Origin: Rhizobium sp. Q54
Lineage (GTDB): Bacteria > Pseudomonadota > Alphaproteobacteria > SMXS01
Assembly (NCBI GenBank): GCA_945872035.1
Contig: CAMBYA010000003.1
Coordinates: 1 to 21,347, forward strand
Direction of reading: 5' to 3'
DNA: 21,347 bases
The notes beneath the pieces are model-generated. The model saw nothing but the letters and a program-made list of their open reading frames with translations, ran no database searches and was not told the DNA's origin. Positions 1-9,642 of this stretch are shown in pieces. The translations under genes were made by a program, and so were the position numbers. The first letter of the stretch is position 1; the number at the start of each line of letters is the position of its first letter.

Positions 1-824
1 GCCAGGTCGGTGCCGGACGCCTTGCCCATGGCCTCGCGGGCGGCCTTACCCTCGGGCGTGTCCGAGCTCATGATCTTCATGGTCTCGTACCAGGCGCCCG
101 CCAGCGCGCGGCCGAAATTGGGATTGTCCTTCAGCGTCTGGGTGTTGACCACCGACAGGTCCATGATCTCGCCGGGGATCTGGCTGGAATCGAAAACCTT
201 GTGGGCGTTCTTGTCGGCGAGGATCTCGGCGACCAGCGGGTTCCAGGTGACCACCGAGGTGACGTCCTTGGTCTTCCAGGCGGCGACCATGTCGGCGTCC
301 GAGGTGTTGACCACGGTGACGTCCTTCTCGGTCTTGCCGATCGACTGCAGCGCGCGGGCCATCAGGTAGTGGGACACGGACAGCTCGACCAGATTGACCT
401 TCTGGCCGACGAGGTCGGGCAGCTTGGTCTTGCCCTTCAGGATGATCGCGTCGTTGCCGTTGGAGAAGTCGCCGACGATCAGCGCCGTGGTGTCGACACC
501 GCCGACCGACGGGATGGCGAGCGTGTCCATGTTGGTGGCGACCACGCCGTCATAGGCGCCGGCGGTGTACTGGTTGATCGATTCCACGTAGTCGTTGAAC
601 TGCACCACATCGATCTTGATGCCGTATTTGTCGGCCCACTTCTTGACGATGCCGTTGTCGGCGGCCCAGCCCCACGGCATCCAGCCGGCATAGATCGACC
701 ACGCGAACTTGAATTCGGTCTTCTTGGCGGCGCTCGCCGGCGCGGCGAACGCGGTCAGCGTCATGGCGGCGATGGCAAGCGCGGCGACGAGTTTTGATGC
801 TTTCTGCCCAAACGTTTTCTGCAT
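1..824 (-). CDS. ABC transporter substrate-binding protein, guanidine/'urea carboxylase-region' type (3' end outside window)
   Basis: The first 274 codons are present and the gene runs off the left edge. The start is ATG at 824, with GGAGG at 838-834 (9-base spacer). Residues 1-32 form a signal peptide (basic start, Ala-rich core, cleavage near APASA), so the product is periplasmic. The mature part begins FKFAWSIYAGWMPWGW and continues with VQFNDYVESINQY, GVVATNMDTLAIP and a VNTSDADMVAAW segment, a pattern typical of NitT/TauT-type binding proteins. The closest family I recall is the binding protein found beside urea carboxylase genes and usually named a putative urea transporter component. 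The guanidine-I riboswitch in its leader, and the known reassignment of many such carboxylases to guanidine, make guanidine or a derivative the likelier ligand (inference). Permease, ATPase and carboxylase genes would be expected beyond the left edge. Confidence 0.9.
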   Translation of the reverse strand, partial: MQKTFGQKASKLVAALAIAAMTLTAFAAPASAAKKTEFKFAWSIYAGWMPWGWAADNGIVKKWADKYGIKIDVVQFNDYVESINQYTAGAYDGVVATNMDTLAIPSVGGVDTTALIVGDFSNGNDAIILKGKTKLPDLVGQKVNLVELSVSHYLMARALQSIGKTEKDVTVVNTSDADMVAAWKTKDVTSVVTWNPLVAEILADKNAHKVFDSSQIPGEIMDLSVVNTQTLKDNPNFGRALAGAWYETMKIMSSDTPEGKAAREAMGKASGTDL

Positions 825-899
825 AGTCCCAATCCTCCAAAACGAGTGCTGATCCGAGGATTGGCGAGGCCGCAGGTATGATGCCAATCCTAGCATCAT
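825..899 (-). promoter_or_regulatory. Riboswitch expression platform with competing pairings to the Shine-Dalgarno
   Basis: Three related elements lie between aptamer and start codon on the minus strand. AGGATTGGC is at 891-883, its complement GCCAATCCTC at 865-856, and GAGGATTGG, which contains the Shine-Dalgarno, at 837-829. The middle element can pair with nine bases of either flank, so the two pairings exclude each other. A further 7-bp hairpin ATGATGC (899-893) / GCATCAT (884-878) would cage the first element in its loop. I see no hairpin followed by a T run, so control is probably at translation rather than termination. Which fold is ligand-bound is inference. Confidence 0.65.
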
Positions 900-1009
900 G
901 GTGACCTCCCGGGCTTTTGTCCCGCCGTGTACTCGGCCGCTGTTCACCGGACGAGCGGCGGCTCTCGGACCAGTCGCGCGGAACATCCGCGCCGGAACCC
1001 TAGCCGCCC
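900..1009 (-). ncRNA. Guanidine-I (ykkC-I) riboswitch aptamer
   Basis: Read on the minus strand, the leader carries the hallmark conserved blocks of this class in order: CTAGGGTTCCG (1003-993), a stem GCGCGG/CCGCGC closing a short loop, ACTGGTCCGAGAGC (974-961), a variable hairpin GCCGCT/AGCGGC, and ACACGGCGGGACAAAAGCCC (930-911) followed by GGGAGG. A P1 helix can form between about 1008-1003 and 905-900, with one C-A mismatch and one wobble. The class binds guanidinium and turns on guanidine exporters, carboxylases and their transporters. Here it sits 76 bases upstream of the binding-protein start codon, on the same strand. The match of several invariant blocks in correct order leaves little room for chance. 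Confidence 0.96.
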
Positions 1010-1017
1010 TATGCCAT

Positions 1018-1048
1018 GTAATAAGCAACTCCCGTGCCAGCGGCACAA
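1018..1048 (-). promoter_or_regulatory. Possible promoter for the riboswitch leader
   Basis: On the minus strand a TTGTGC box (1048-1043) is followed after 19 bases by TATTAC (1023-1018). The predicted start near 1011-1010 falls just before riboswitch helix P1 at about 1008, which is the main reason to favour it. Both boxes match the sigma-70 consensus only partly and the spacer is long. Confidence 0.35.
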
Positions 1049-1171
1049 ACGCGGGCTTTCGCATCCGCGCGACGGTGCATGTCGGCCACTTCGGCCAATC
1101 CATGGGCAGGAATTGGGCACTTTTTAATCATATTCCACACGCGCTCAATATTTGGACACTTGGCTGCGCGC

Positions 1172-1200
1172 TTGGCCAGTCGCGGCCGGTGCATTACATA
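1172..1200 (+). promoter_or_regulatory. Possible promoter for the leucyl aminopeptidase gene
   Basis: TTGGCC (1172-1177) and TACATA (1195-1200) are separated by 17 bases and would give a start near 1207, about 27 bases before the GTG at 1234. Box matches are weak (4/6 and 3/6). Position is the main argument. Confidence 0.25.
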
Positions 1201-1233
1201 CGGGATCGACCATTCCTCTTGGCAGAGACGCCC

Positions 1234-2631
<1,398 letters not shown>

Positions 2632-2681
2632 ATTTGTTGGGGGGCGCTTGTAATCAATGACCGGAAACCGATACTCTTTCT

Positions 2682-3029
2682 ATGACGTTGCAACTGACAA
2701 ATCCCCAGGCACTGAGCCTTTGGCTGAACACCGTAAGCACGCTGGTCCGCGGCGAGGAAACGCACGATCTGACCTCGCGTCAGATGGCGATCCTGCTTAC
2801 CGTCTATCTCAATCCCGGTCCGCACACGGTGCGCGGTCTCGCCGCCGAGCTGGATATCACCAAGCCGGTGGTGACGCGGGCGCTGGATACGCTCGGCAGG
2901 CTGGGCCTGCTGAAACGCCGGCGCGACATGACGGACAAGCGGAACGTGCTGATCGAGCGGACGCCGCGCGGCGCCAACTATCTGGGCCAGCTCTCGGACA
3001 TCATCGTCACGGCGGGCTGCGACGCCTGA
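2682..3029 (+). CDS. Small MarR-like winged-helix DNA-binding protein
   Basis: The 115-residue protein reads as a compact winged helix. Helix-turn-helix is at about 46-76 (TVRGLAAELDITKPVVTRAL) and the wing at about 78-95 (KRRRDMTDKRNVLIERT), with a D-x-R-N type motif typical of MarR proteins. It is shorter than usual MarR regulators (about 140-160 residues), lacking much of the dimerisation helices. The start at 2682 is the first possible one in frame, because TGA lies at 2658-2660. No Shine-Dalgarno precedes it. It lies between a peptidase and a cell-wall hydrolase and may regulate them, but no operator is evident. Confidence 0.8.
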   Translation: MTLQLTNPQALSLWLNTVSTLVRGEETHDLTSRQMAILLTVYLNPGPHTVRGLAAELDITKPVVTRALDTLGRLGLLKRRRDMTDKRNVLIERTPRGANYLGQLSDIIVTAGCDA

Positions 3030-3036
3030 CGCGGCC

Positions 3037-3891
3037 TTGGCCGTGAAGGGCGATCCACGTATCACGCCGGCCCGCGAGGACCTGGCCGCCGATTATCTGC
3101 GCGCAGTGGTCAAGGTCGCCAGCTACGCCAAGGGCGTGCCGAAGCAGGTGCGGCTGCCCTATGCGCCGCTGCACAAACTGCCCGACACTGCTACCGGCCG
3201 GCTGACCGAAGCGCTGATGGGGGAAGCCGTCACGGTCTATGAGGAAAAGGGCGGCTGGTCGTGGTGCCAGCTCGCCGCCGACGGCTACGTCGGCTATATG
3301 CCGAGCGTGGCCTTGGGCGAGCCCGGCCCGGAGCCGACCCACAAGGTGGCCGCGCTGCGCACCTTCATCTACCGCCAGCCCGATCTGAAATCCCCTGTCC
3401 TGGGCGCCGCCAGCCTGGGCGTGACCGTCGCCGCCACCGGAGAAGAAGGCGAGTTCACCGCCATCGATGGCGGCGGCTGGGTGTTCACCGGCCATCTGAA
3501 GCCGGTGGACGAGGTTGAATCCGATTACCTGACCACCGCCATCCGCTTCATCGGCGTGCCCTATCTGTGGGGCGGCAACACCAGCATGGGCCTGGACTGC
3601 TCGGGCCTGGTGCAGACCTCGCTGCGCTTCGCCGGCATCCTCAATTGCCCGCGCGACAGCGACATGCAGGCGGCCGGCCTGGGCGAGCCCGTCGAGCCCG
3701 ACGCGCGCCTCGCCCGGCGCGGCGACCTGGTGTTCTTTCCCGGTCATGTGGGCCTGGTGATCGACGACGGCGTGCTGCTCCACGCCAACGCCTGGGACAT
3801 GATGGTCTCGCCGCACCCGCTGCGCTACGTGGTCGCCGAGATCGCCAAGAAGAACCCGACCCCGATCACGGCGATCCGGCGGCTGGTCTAG
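3037..3891 (+). CDS. NlpC/P60 (C40) peptidase with SH3-like domains
   Basis: The protein has 284 residues from TTG at 3037; GTG at 3043 is equally possible, and neither has a strong Shine-Dalgarno. Residues about 30-155 are two bacterial SH3-like repeats (LMGEAVTVYEEKGGWSWCQL, DGYVGYMPSVAL). Residues about 160-284 are the NlpC/P60 cysteine peptidase domain, with Cys188 in LDCSGLVQ, His237 in FFPGHVGLVID and His249 in LLHANAWDM. Family members cut gamma-D-glutamyl-diaminoacid bonds in murein peptides. There is no signal peptide or lipobox, so it probably acts on muropeptides in the cytosol (inference), fitting the aminopeptidase upstream. It starts 7 bases after the winged-helix gene and ends 12 bases before the convergent yejF. 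Confidence 0.9.
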   Translation: MAVKGDPRITPAREDLAADYLRAVVKVASYAKGVPKQVRLPYAPLHKLPDTATGRLTEALMGEAVTVYEEKGGWSWCQLAADGYVGYMPSVALGEPGPEPTHKVAALRTFIYRQPDLKSPVLGAASLGVTVAATGEEGEFTAIDGGGWVFTGHLKPVDEVESDYLTTAIRFIGVPYLWGGNTSMGLDCSGLVQTSLRFAGILNCPRDSDMQAAGLGEPVEPDARLARRGDLVFFPGHVGLVIDDGVLLHANAWDMMVSPHPLRYVVAEIAKKNPTPITAIRRLV

Positions 3892-3903
3892 GGCTGCGGT
3901 TCG

Positions 3904-5526
3904 TCAGGTCCCCACCGCCTCGGCGTGCGCCACCTCCAGGTTGAAGGCGGCGGCCATCAGCGCCTTGGTGTAGTCGGTTTCCGGATGATCGAAAATGCGG
4001 TCGGCGGGGCCGTGCTCGACCACCTTGCCGTCCTTGAGCACCAGCACCTGGTCGGACAGGGCGCGCACGACACGCAGATCGTGGCTGATGAACATGTAGG
4101 TGAGGTCGTGGCGCGCCTGCAAATCGCGCAGCAGATCGACGATCTGGGCCTGCACCGACATGTCGAGCGCCGAGGTCGGCTCGTCCAGCACCAGGAAGCG
4201 CGGCTTGAGCACCAGGGCCCGGGCAATCGAGATGCGCTGGCGCTGGCCGCCGGAGAATTCGTGGGGATAGCGGTTGCGCATGTCCGGGTCGAGGCCGACC
4301 TCGCCCATCACCTCGACCACGCGCCCGTCGCGCTCGGCCTCGGTCAGCTGCTTCTCGTGGATGGTCAGGCCTTCCTCGATGATCTGGGCGACGGACAGCC
4401 GCGGGCTGAGCGAGCCGAACGGATCCTGGAAGACGATCTGCATCTCGCGCCGCAGCGGGCGCATGTCGTCGAACGAGCGTCCCGCCACGTCCTGGCCGGC
4501 GAAGCGGATCGGCCCATCGCTGGAGATCAGCCGCAGGATGGCGAGACCCAGCGTGGTCTTGCCCGAGCCGGATTCGCCGACGACGCCGAGCGTGGTGCCG
4601 GACCGGACCGAGATGGTGACGTCGTCGACCGCCTTCACGTTGTCGATAGTCTTGCGCAGCAGGCCGCCCTTGATCGGGAAATACACCTTCAGATGGTCGG
4701 TCTCGACCAGCACCGGCAGGTTATCCGGCTTGGGCGCGGGCCGCCCACGCGGCGCGGACGCAAGCAGTTTCCGGGTATAGGGATGCTGGGGATCGGCGAA
4801 CAACGCCTTAGACGGGCCGCTCTCGACGATCTCGCCGCCGGTCATGACGCAGACCCGGTCGGTGAATTTTTCGACGATGCCGAGGTCGTGGGTGATCATC
4901 AGGATCGCCATGCCCATGCGCTGCTGCAGGTCGCGCAGCAGCGCCAGGATCTGGGCCTGGATGGTGACGTCGAGCGCCGTGGTCGGCTCGTCGGCGATCA
5001 GCAGGTCCGGCTCGTTGGCGAGCGCCATGGCGATCATCACCCGCTGCCGTTGGCCGCCGGACAGCTCGTGCGGATAGGCCTTGAGCCGCTGGGTGACGTT
5101 GCCGAGCCCGACGAGGTTGAGCAGCTCGACGATGCGGGCGCGGGCCTGCGCGCCGCGCATGCCCTTGTGGATCGCCAGCACCTCGCCGATCTGCCGCTCG
5201 ACCGTGTGCAGCGGGTTGAGCGAGGTCAGCGGTTCCTGGAACACCATGGAGATGCGGTTGCCGCGGATCGACCGCAGCGTCTGTTCGTCGGCGCCAACGA
5301 GTTCGCGCCCCTCGAAGGTGATCGAGCCCGTCGGATGGAACGCCGTCGGATAGGGCAGCAACTGCAGCACCGACAGCGCGCTGACCGACTTTCCCGAGCC
5401 GGATTCGCCCACCAGGGCCAGGGTCTCGCCCTTGCCGATCGAGAACGAGACGCCGCGCACCGCCTCGACGATCCGGTCCTCGGCCCGGAAGTGCACCGAC
5501 AGATTGGTCACCTCGAGCAGGCTCAT
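3904..5526 (-). CDS. yejF: Peptide ABC importer ATPase with two nucleotide-binding domains (YejF)
   Basis: A 540-residue fusion of two ATPase domains energises the YejBE permease on the cytoplasmic side. Domain 1 has Walker A GESGSGKS (40-47), signature LSGGQRQR (155-162) and Walker B LLIADEP (175-181). An oligopeptide-transporter C-terminal segment follows ([17 protein letters not shown], about 245-261). Domain 2 has Walker A GESGSGKT (317-324), signature [10 protein letters not shown] (424-433) and Walker B FLVLDEP (444-450). Both domains look intact, with the H-loop histidines in ITHD and ISHD. The start ATG at 5526 overlaps the yejE stop (ATGA). The frame is open upstream to 5640, but that stretch is inside yejE. 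It is the last gene of the operon, and I see no terminator before the convergent neighbour. Confidence 0.95.
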   Translation of the reverse strand: MSLLEVTNLSVHFRAEDRIVEAVRGVSFSIGKGETLALVGESGSGKSVSALSVLQLLPYPTAFHPTGSITFEGRELVGADEQTLRSIRGNRISMVFQEPLTSLNPLHTVERQIGEVLAIHKGMRGAQARARIVELLNLVGLGNVTQRLKAYPHELSGGQRQRVMIAMALANEPDLLIADEPTTALDVTIQAQILALLRDLQQRMGMAILMITHDLGIVEKFTDRVCVMTGGEIVESGPSKALFADPQHPYTRKLLASAPRGRPAPKPDNLPVLVETDHLKVYFPIKGGLLRKTIDNVKAVDDVTISVRSGTTLGVVGESGSGKTTLGLAILRLISSDGPIRFAGQDVAGRSFDDMRPLRREMQIVFQDPFGSLSPRLSVAQIIEEGLTIHEKQLTEAERDGRVVEVMGEVGLDPDMRNRYPHEFSGGQRQRISIARALVLKPRFLVLDEPTSALDMSVQAQIVDLLRDLQARHDLTYMFISHDLRVVRALSDQVLVLKDGKVVEHGPADRIFDHPETDYTKALMAAAFNLEVAHAEAVGT

Positions 5527-6596
5527 TTGCGCCCGCCCACGGTCTTGCGCGGATCGAATGCGTCGCGCACCGCCTCGCCGATGAAGATCAGCAGGCTCAG
5601 CATGAGGGCGAGCACCAGGAAGGCCGAGATGCCGAGCCACGGCGCCTGGAGGTTGTTCTTGCCCTGCTTCAACAGCTCGCCCAGCGAGGCAGAGCCCGGC
5701 GGCAGGCCGAAACCCAGGAAGTCGAGGGCTGTCAGCGTGGTGATCGAGCCGTTGAGGATGAACGGCATGAAGGTGAGGGTCGCCACCATGGCGTTGGGCA
5801 GCACATGCTTGACCATGATCCGGCCGTCACCGAGGCCAAGCGCGCGGGCGGCGCGGACATAGTCGAAGTTGCGGGCGCGCAGGAACTCGGCGCGCACCAC
5901 GTCCACCAGGCTGGTCCACCGGAACAGCACCATGATGCCCAGCAGCCACCAGAAATTAGGGGTGACGATGCTGGCCAGGATGATCAGCATGAACAGCTCG
6001 GGCAGGCCGCCCCATATCTCGATGAACCGCTGGCCGGCCAGGTCGACCTTGCCGCCGAAATAGCCCTGCATGGCGCCCGCCCAGACGCCGATGATCGACG
6101 AGAACACGGTGAGCAGCAGGCCGAACAGCACCGAGATGCGAAAGCCGTAGATCACCCGCGCCGCTACGTCGCGCGCCTGGTCGTCGGTGCCCAGCGGATT
6201 GTCCCAGCTGGGCGGCGCGGGCGCCGGCACCGGGATATTCCGGTTGATGGTGTTCTCGCTGTAGGGGATCAGCGGCCAGACGATCCAGCCGCCGGTTTCC
6301 TTGATCAGGTTCTGGACATAGGGATCGCGGTAATCCGTCGGCGTCTCGAAGAAGCCGCCGAACTCCGTTTCCGGGTAATCCTTCACCACCGGAAAATAGA
6401 GCTCGTTCTTGTACTCGAGCACCAGCGGCCGCTCGTTGGCGATGAACTCGGCGAACAGCGACAGGACGAACAGCACGCCGAATATCCACAGCGACCAGTA
6501 GCCGCGACGGTTGCGCTTGAACACGGTCCAACGGCGCTCGTTCAGCGGGGTCATCTTCCACAACAGGAAGCGGCGGGCGGCGGGCTGTGCGGTCAT
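5523..6596 (-). CDS. yejE: Peptide ABC importer permease (YejE)
   Basis: The 357-residue inner-membrane permease has an OppC/DppC-type layout. There is a short basic cytoplasmic start, a first membrane segment at about 35-52, a long periplasmic loop holding [17 protein letters not shown], then the five-helix transporter core. The coupling (EAA-type) loop is readable as [20 protein letters not shown] followed by HVLPNA. It pairs with YejB to form the channel and contacts YejF through the coupling loop. The ATG at 6596 overlaps the yejB stop by the ATGA arrangement and its own stop overlaps yejF, so translation is probably coupled along the operon. Length is close to the E. coli protein (about 340). 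Confidence 0.94.
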   Translation of the reverse strand: MTAQPAARRFLLWKMTPLNERRWTVFKRNRRGYWSLWIFGVLFVLSLFAEFIANERPLVLEYKNELYFPVVKDYPETEFGGFFETPTDYRDPYVQNLIKETGGWIVWPLIPYSENTINRNIPVPAPAPPSWDNPLGTDDQARDVAARVIYGFRISVLFGLLLTVFSSIIGVWAGAMQGYFGGKVDLAGQRFIEIWGGLPELFMLIILASIVTPNFWWLLGIMVLFRWTSLVDVVRAEFLRARNFDYVRAARALGLGDGRIMVKHVLPNAMVATLTFMPFILNGSITTLTALDFLGFGLPPGSASLGELLKQGKNNLQAPWLGISAFLVLALMLSLLIFIGEAVRDAFDPRKTVGGRK

Positions 6597-7714
6597 CCGA
6601 CGTCCCGCGTGGCGAAGTCGATGCGCGGGTCGACCCACACATAGGTCAGGTCGCCGATCAGCTTCACGATCAGGCCGATCAGGGTGAAGACGTAGAGCGA
6701 GCCGAACATGATCGGATAGTCGCGCTGGATCAGCGCCTCGAAGGTCAGCAGGCCCAGACCGTCGAGCGAGAAGATGTATTCGATCAGCAGTGAGTTGGCG
6801 AACAGGATCGAGACGAACAGGCCCGGGAAGCCGGCGATGACGATCAGCATGGCGTTGCGGAACACGTGGCCGTAGAGCACCCGGTGCTCGGTCAGGCCCT
6901 TGGCACGGGCGGTCATGACATACTGCTTGTTGATCTCGTCGAGGAACGAGTTCTTGGTCAGCATGGTCAGGCTGGCGAAGCCGCCGATGGTCATGGCGAG
7001 CACCGGCAGGCAGATGTGCCAGAGATAATCGAGCGTCTTGCCGAACCAGGTCAGCTGGTCCCAGTTGTCCGACGTCAGTCCGCGCAACGGGAAGATGTCC
7101 CAATAGGAGCCGCCCGCGAACAACACGATCAGCAGCACCGCGAACAGGAAGCCGGGGATGGCGTAGCCGACGATGATGGCGGCGCTGGTCCAGGTGTCGA
7201 AGCGGGTGCCGTCGCGCACCGCCTTGCGGATGCCGAGCGGGATCGACACCAGGTAGACGATCAGCGTGGTCCACAGGCCCAAGGTGATGGACACCGGCAG
7301 CTTTTCCAGGATCAGGTCGAGCACCGGCCTGCCCTTGAAGAAGCTCTCGCCGAAATTGAAGGTCGCGTAGTCGCGCACCATGATGAAGAAGCGCTCATGG
7401 GCCGGCTTGTCGAAGCCGAACTGCTTCTCGATACGGGCGATCAGCGCCGGATCGAGCCCCTGCGCGCCGCGGTACTTCACGTCGGCGCCCGCGCCCTGCC
7501 CGGCCACGTCGGCCTGGCGCGCGGCCGAGCCCATGTCGCCGCCGGTGCCGCCGCCCAGGCGCGCGGTCGAGCCTGCGTCGGTGCCGGTGATCTGGGCGAT
7601 CATCTGCTCCACCGGACCGCCCGGCGCCACCTGCACGATGGCGAAGTTGATGACCAGGATGCCGAGCAGGGTCGGGATGATCAGCAGCAGGCGGCGCAGG
7701 ATATAGGCGGCCAT
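6593..7714 (-). CDS. yejB: Peptide ABC importer permease (YejB)
   Basis: This 373-residue OppB/DppB-type permease closely resembles E. coli YejB as I remember it: start [20 protein letters not shown], then [23 protein letters not shown] [37 protein letters not shown] coupling loop, and end [13 protein letters not shown]. Between the first membrane helix and the core is a Gly/Ala-rich periplasmic insert (about residues 45-80) that also occurs, in other sequence, in enterobacterial YejB. The ATG at 7714 shares one base with the stop of the upstream binding-protein gene (TGATG). The reading frame continues upstream to 8032 but overlaps the binding protein and is not used. Confidence 0.95.
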   Translation of the reverse strand: MAAYILRRLLLIIPTLLGILVINFAIVQVAPGGPVEQMIAQITGTDAGSTARLGGGTGGDMGSAARQADVAGQGAGADVKYRGAQGLDPALIARIEKQFGFDKPAHERFFIMVRDYATFNFGESFFKGRPVLDLILEKLPVSITLGLWTTLIVYLVSIPLGIRKAVRDGTRFDTWTSAAIIVGYAIPGFLFAVLLIVLFAGGSYWDIFPLRGLTSDNWDQLTWFGKTLDYLWHICLPVLAMTIGGFASLTMLTKNSFLDEINKQYVMTARAKGLTEHRVLYGHVFRNAMLIVIAGFPGLFVSILFANSLLIEYIFSLDGLGLLTFEALIQRDYPIMFGSLYVFTLIGLIVKLIGDLTYVWVDPRIDFATRDVG

Positions 7715-9585
7715 CAGCGTCCCCGCGCGGCGGTCAGCGCCTTGGCCCTGGCCGGGTCGAACCACCAGAGGTCCTGCACGCCCCGCTCGAATGGGGGCTT
7801 GACCTTCGGCCGTCCGAACTTGTCCCACCAGGCGATGGTGTGGCTGCCCTTGTAGTACTGCGGCACCATGTAGTGGTTGAACATGATCACCCGGTCGAGC
7901 GCCCGCGCGGCGGCGATCAGCGCCGGCCGGTCGCGCGCGTCCAGGATCGCCTTGATCATGGCATCGACCACCGGATTCTTGATGCCGGCCAGGTTGAAGC
8001 TGCCCTTCAAGTCGGCGGCAGCCGACGACCAATAGGCACGCTGCTCCACGCCCGGGGTGTTCGGCCAGGCGATGCGCTCCATGGTCAGGTCGAAGTCGAA
8101 GTCCTTGACCCGCTGCTCGTACTGGGCCGGGTCGACGGTGCGCAGGCTGGCCTGCACGCCGATCCGCTTCAGGCTCTCGATATAGGGCAGAAGCACCCGC
8201 TCGAAGCCGGGCTCGTAGTTCAGCAACTCCACGGTGAGCGGTTTGCCGTCCTTGCCGGTCAGGATGCCGCCTTTCATGGTGTAGCCTGCCTGCTGGAGCA
8301 AGGTCACGGCCTTGCGCAGGTTCTGGCGGTTGCCACCCTGGCCGTCGCTCTTCGGCGGCTCGAACGCGGTGCCGAACACCTCGGGCAGCAACTGCTTGCG
8401 ATACGGCTCGAGCAGCGCCACTTCAGCAGGGCCGGGCATGCCGGTCGAGGCGAGCTCCGAATTCTCGAACACGCTGCCGGTGCGGCCGTAGGCGCCGTAG
8501 AAGATCGCCCGATTGGTCCATTCGAAATCGAACGCCAGGTCGAGCGCCTCGCGCACCCGCACGTCCTTGAACTGGTTGCGGCGCAGATTGATGAAGAAGA
8601 ACTGGGCGCCGGACGGCCGGTTGTCCTTCAGCGTATCGCGCAAGATCCATTTCCGGTCGATGCCGGGGCCCTTGTATTCGGTGGCCCAGGTCTTCGATGT
8701 GAATTCCTCGCGGAAGTCGTAGGCGCCGGCCAGGAACGCCTCCATGGCGATGGCGCGGTCCTGGAAGTATTCGAGCCGGATGGTGTCGAAGTTCATCCGG
8801 CCGACGCTGACCGGCAGGTCTTTCGCCCAGTAATCCTTGACTCGCTCGTAGCTCACCGAACGGTTCGGCACGACCTTGCCGATCCTGTAAGGGCCACTGG
8901 TCAGGGGCGGCTCAAGCGAAGGCTTGGTGAACTCGTGCTTCGTGTACCAGGCCTTCGACAGGATCGGCAACTGGGCGACGGTCATCGGCAGGTCGCGGAC
9001 CGCGCCCTTTGGGTCGAAGCTGAACTTCACCTGCGACGGCGACAGGGCGACGGCGTCCTTCACGTCGGCGAGCACAACGGCAAAGCGCGGGTGGCCCTTC
9101 TCCTTGAGCGCCTTGAAGGTGAAGGCCACGTCGGCGGCGGTGATCGGCGTGCCGTCGTGCCACCGGGCCTGCTTACGGATATTGAACACCACCCAGGTCC
9201 GGTCGGGCGCCACCTCGGCGCTTTCAGCGACCAGGCCATAGACCGCGTCGGGCTCGTCATAGGCCCGCACCATCAGGGAGTCGTAAACCAGGCTGCGCGG
9301 GTCCTCGTTGTCGATGAACTCGGCGCCGGTGCCCGCCAGGATGAAAGGGTTCAGGCTATCGAAGGTGGTCTTGCCGCTCGACCCCATCAGCGCCATGGAA
9401 CCGCCCTTGGGCGCCTGCGGGTTCACATAGTCGAAGTGCTTGAAATCCGGCTTGTATTTGAGCGCGCCGAATGCCGACAGACCGTGGACCGGCGCTGCTT
9501 CGGCCGGGCCGCCGCCAGCAAGATTGGCAAACACGCTGCCGATGGACAGGAAGGCCGCGACCGCGGCAGTGGCTAAGGCTCTCAT
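7714..9585 (-). CDS. yejA: Periplasmic oligopeptide-binding protein, YejA-type (second copy in operon)
   Basis: A 623-residue member of the SBP_bac_5 family. Residues 1-31 are a signal peptide (cleavage near AEAA). The mature protein starts with [20 protein letters not shown] and [12 protein letters not shown], characteristic of YejA, and later has [20 protein letters not shown], the SBP_bac_5 hallmark region, and SGPYRIGKV. It ends [13 protein letters not shown]...WWFDPA. It would deliver peptides to YejBE. It starts 57 bases after the other yejA copy and overlaps yejB by one base. No good Shine-Dalgarno precedes the ATG at 9585, so expression may depend on readthrough from the upstream gene. 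Relative to the first copy it is clearly homologous along its whole length but diverged, so ligand range may differ. Confidence 0.93.
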   Translation of the reverse strand: MRALATAAVAAFLSIGSVFANLAGGGPAEAAPVHGLSAFGALKYKPDFKHFDYVNPQAPKGGSMALMGSSGKTTFDSLNPFILAGTGAEFIDNEDPRSLVYDSLMVRAYDEPDAVYGLVAESAEVAPDRTWVVFNIRKQARWHDGTPITAADVAFTFKALKEKGHPRFAVVLADVKDAVALSPSQVKFSFDPKGAVRDLPMTVAQLPILSKAWYTKHEFTKPSLEPPLTSGPYRIGKVVPNRSVSYERVKDYWAKDLPVSVGRMNFDTIRLEYFQDRAIAMEAFLAGAYDFREEFTSKTWATEYKGPGIDRKWILRDTLKDNRPSGAQFFFINLRRNQFKDVRVREALDLAFDFEWTNRAIFYGAYGRTGSVFENSELASTGMPGPAEVALLEPYRKQLLPEVFGTAFEPPKSDGQGGNRQNLRKAVTLLQQAGYTMKGGILTGKDGKPLTVELLNYEPGFERVLLPYIESLKRIGVQASLRTVDPAQYEQRVKDFDFDLTMERIAWPNTPGVEQRAYWSSAAADLKGSFNLAGIKNPVVDAMIKAILDARDRPALIAAARALDRVIMFNHYMVPQYYKGSHTIAWWDKFGRPKVKPPFERGVQDLWWFDPARAKALTAARGR

Positions 9586-9642
9586 GCCACGATCATAACG
9601 GCATCGGCGGGCGGTGCCAGCATGTTGCGCGCGCGAAGTGCG

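Noticed and set aside
2657..3046. 129-codon open frame starting at ATG 2657
   Set aside because: It is out of frame with the winged-helix protein it overlaps and shows no family features, while the 2682 frame has a clear helix-turn-helix.
3925..5862. Very long open frame on the plus strand opposite yejF/yejE
   Set aside because: Its translation is rich in His, Asp, Val and Arg with no domain, the usual mirror image of GC-rich coding DNA. The minus strand encodes an intact transporter ATPase.
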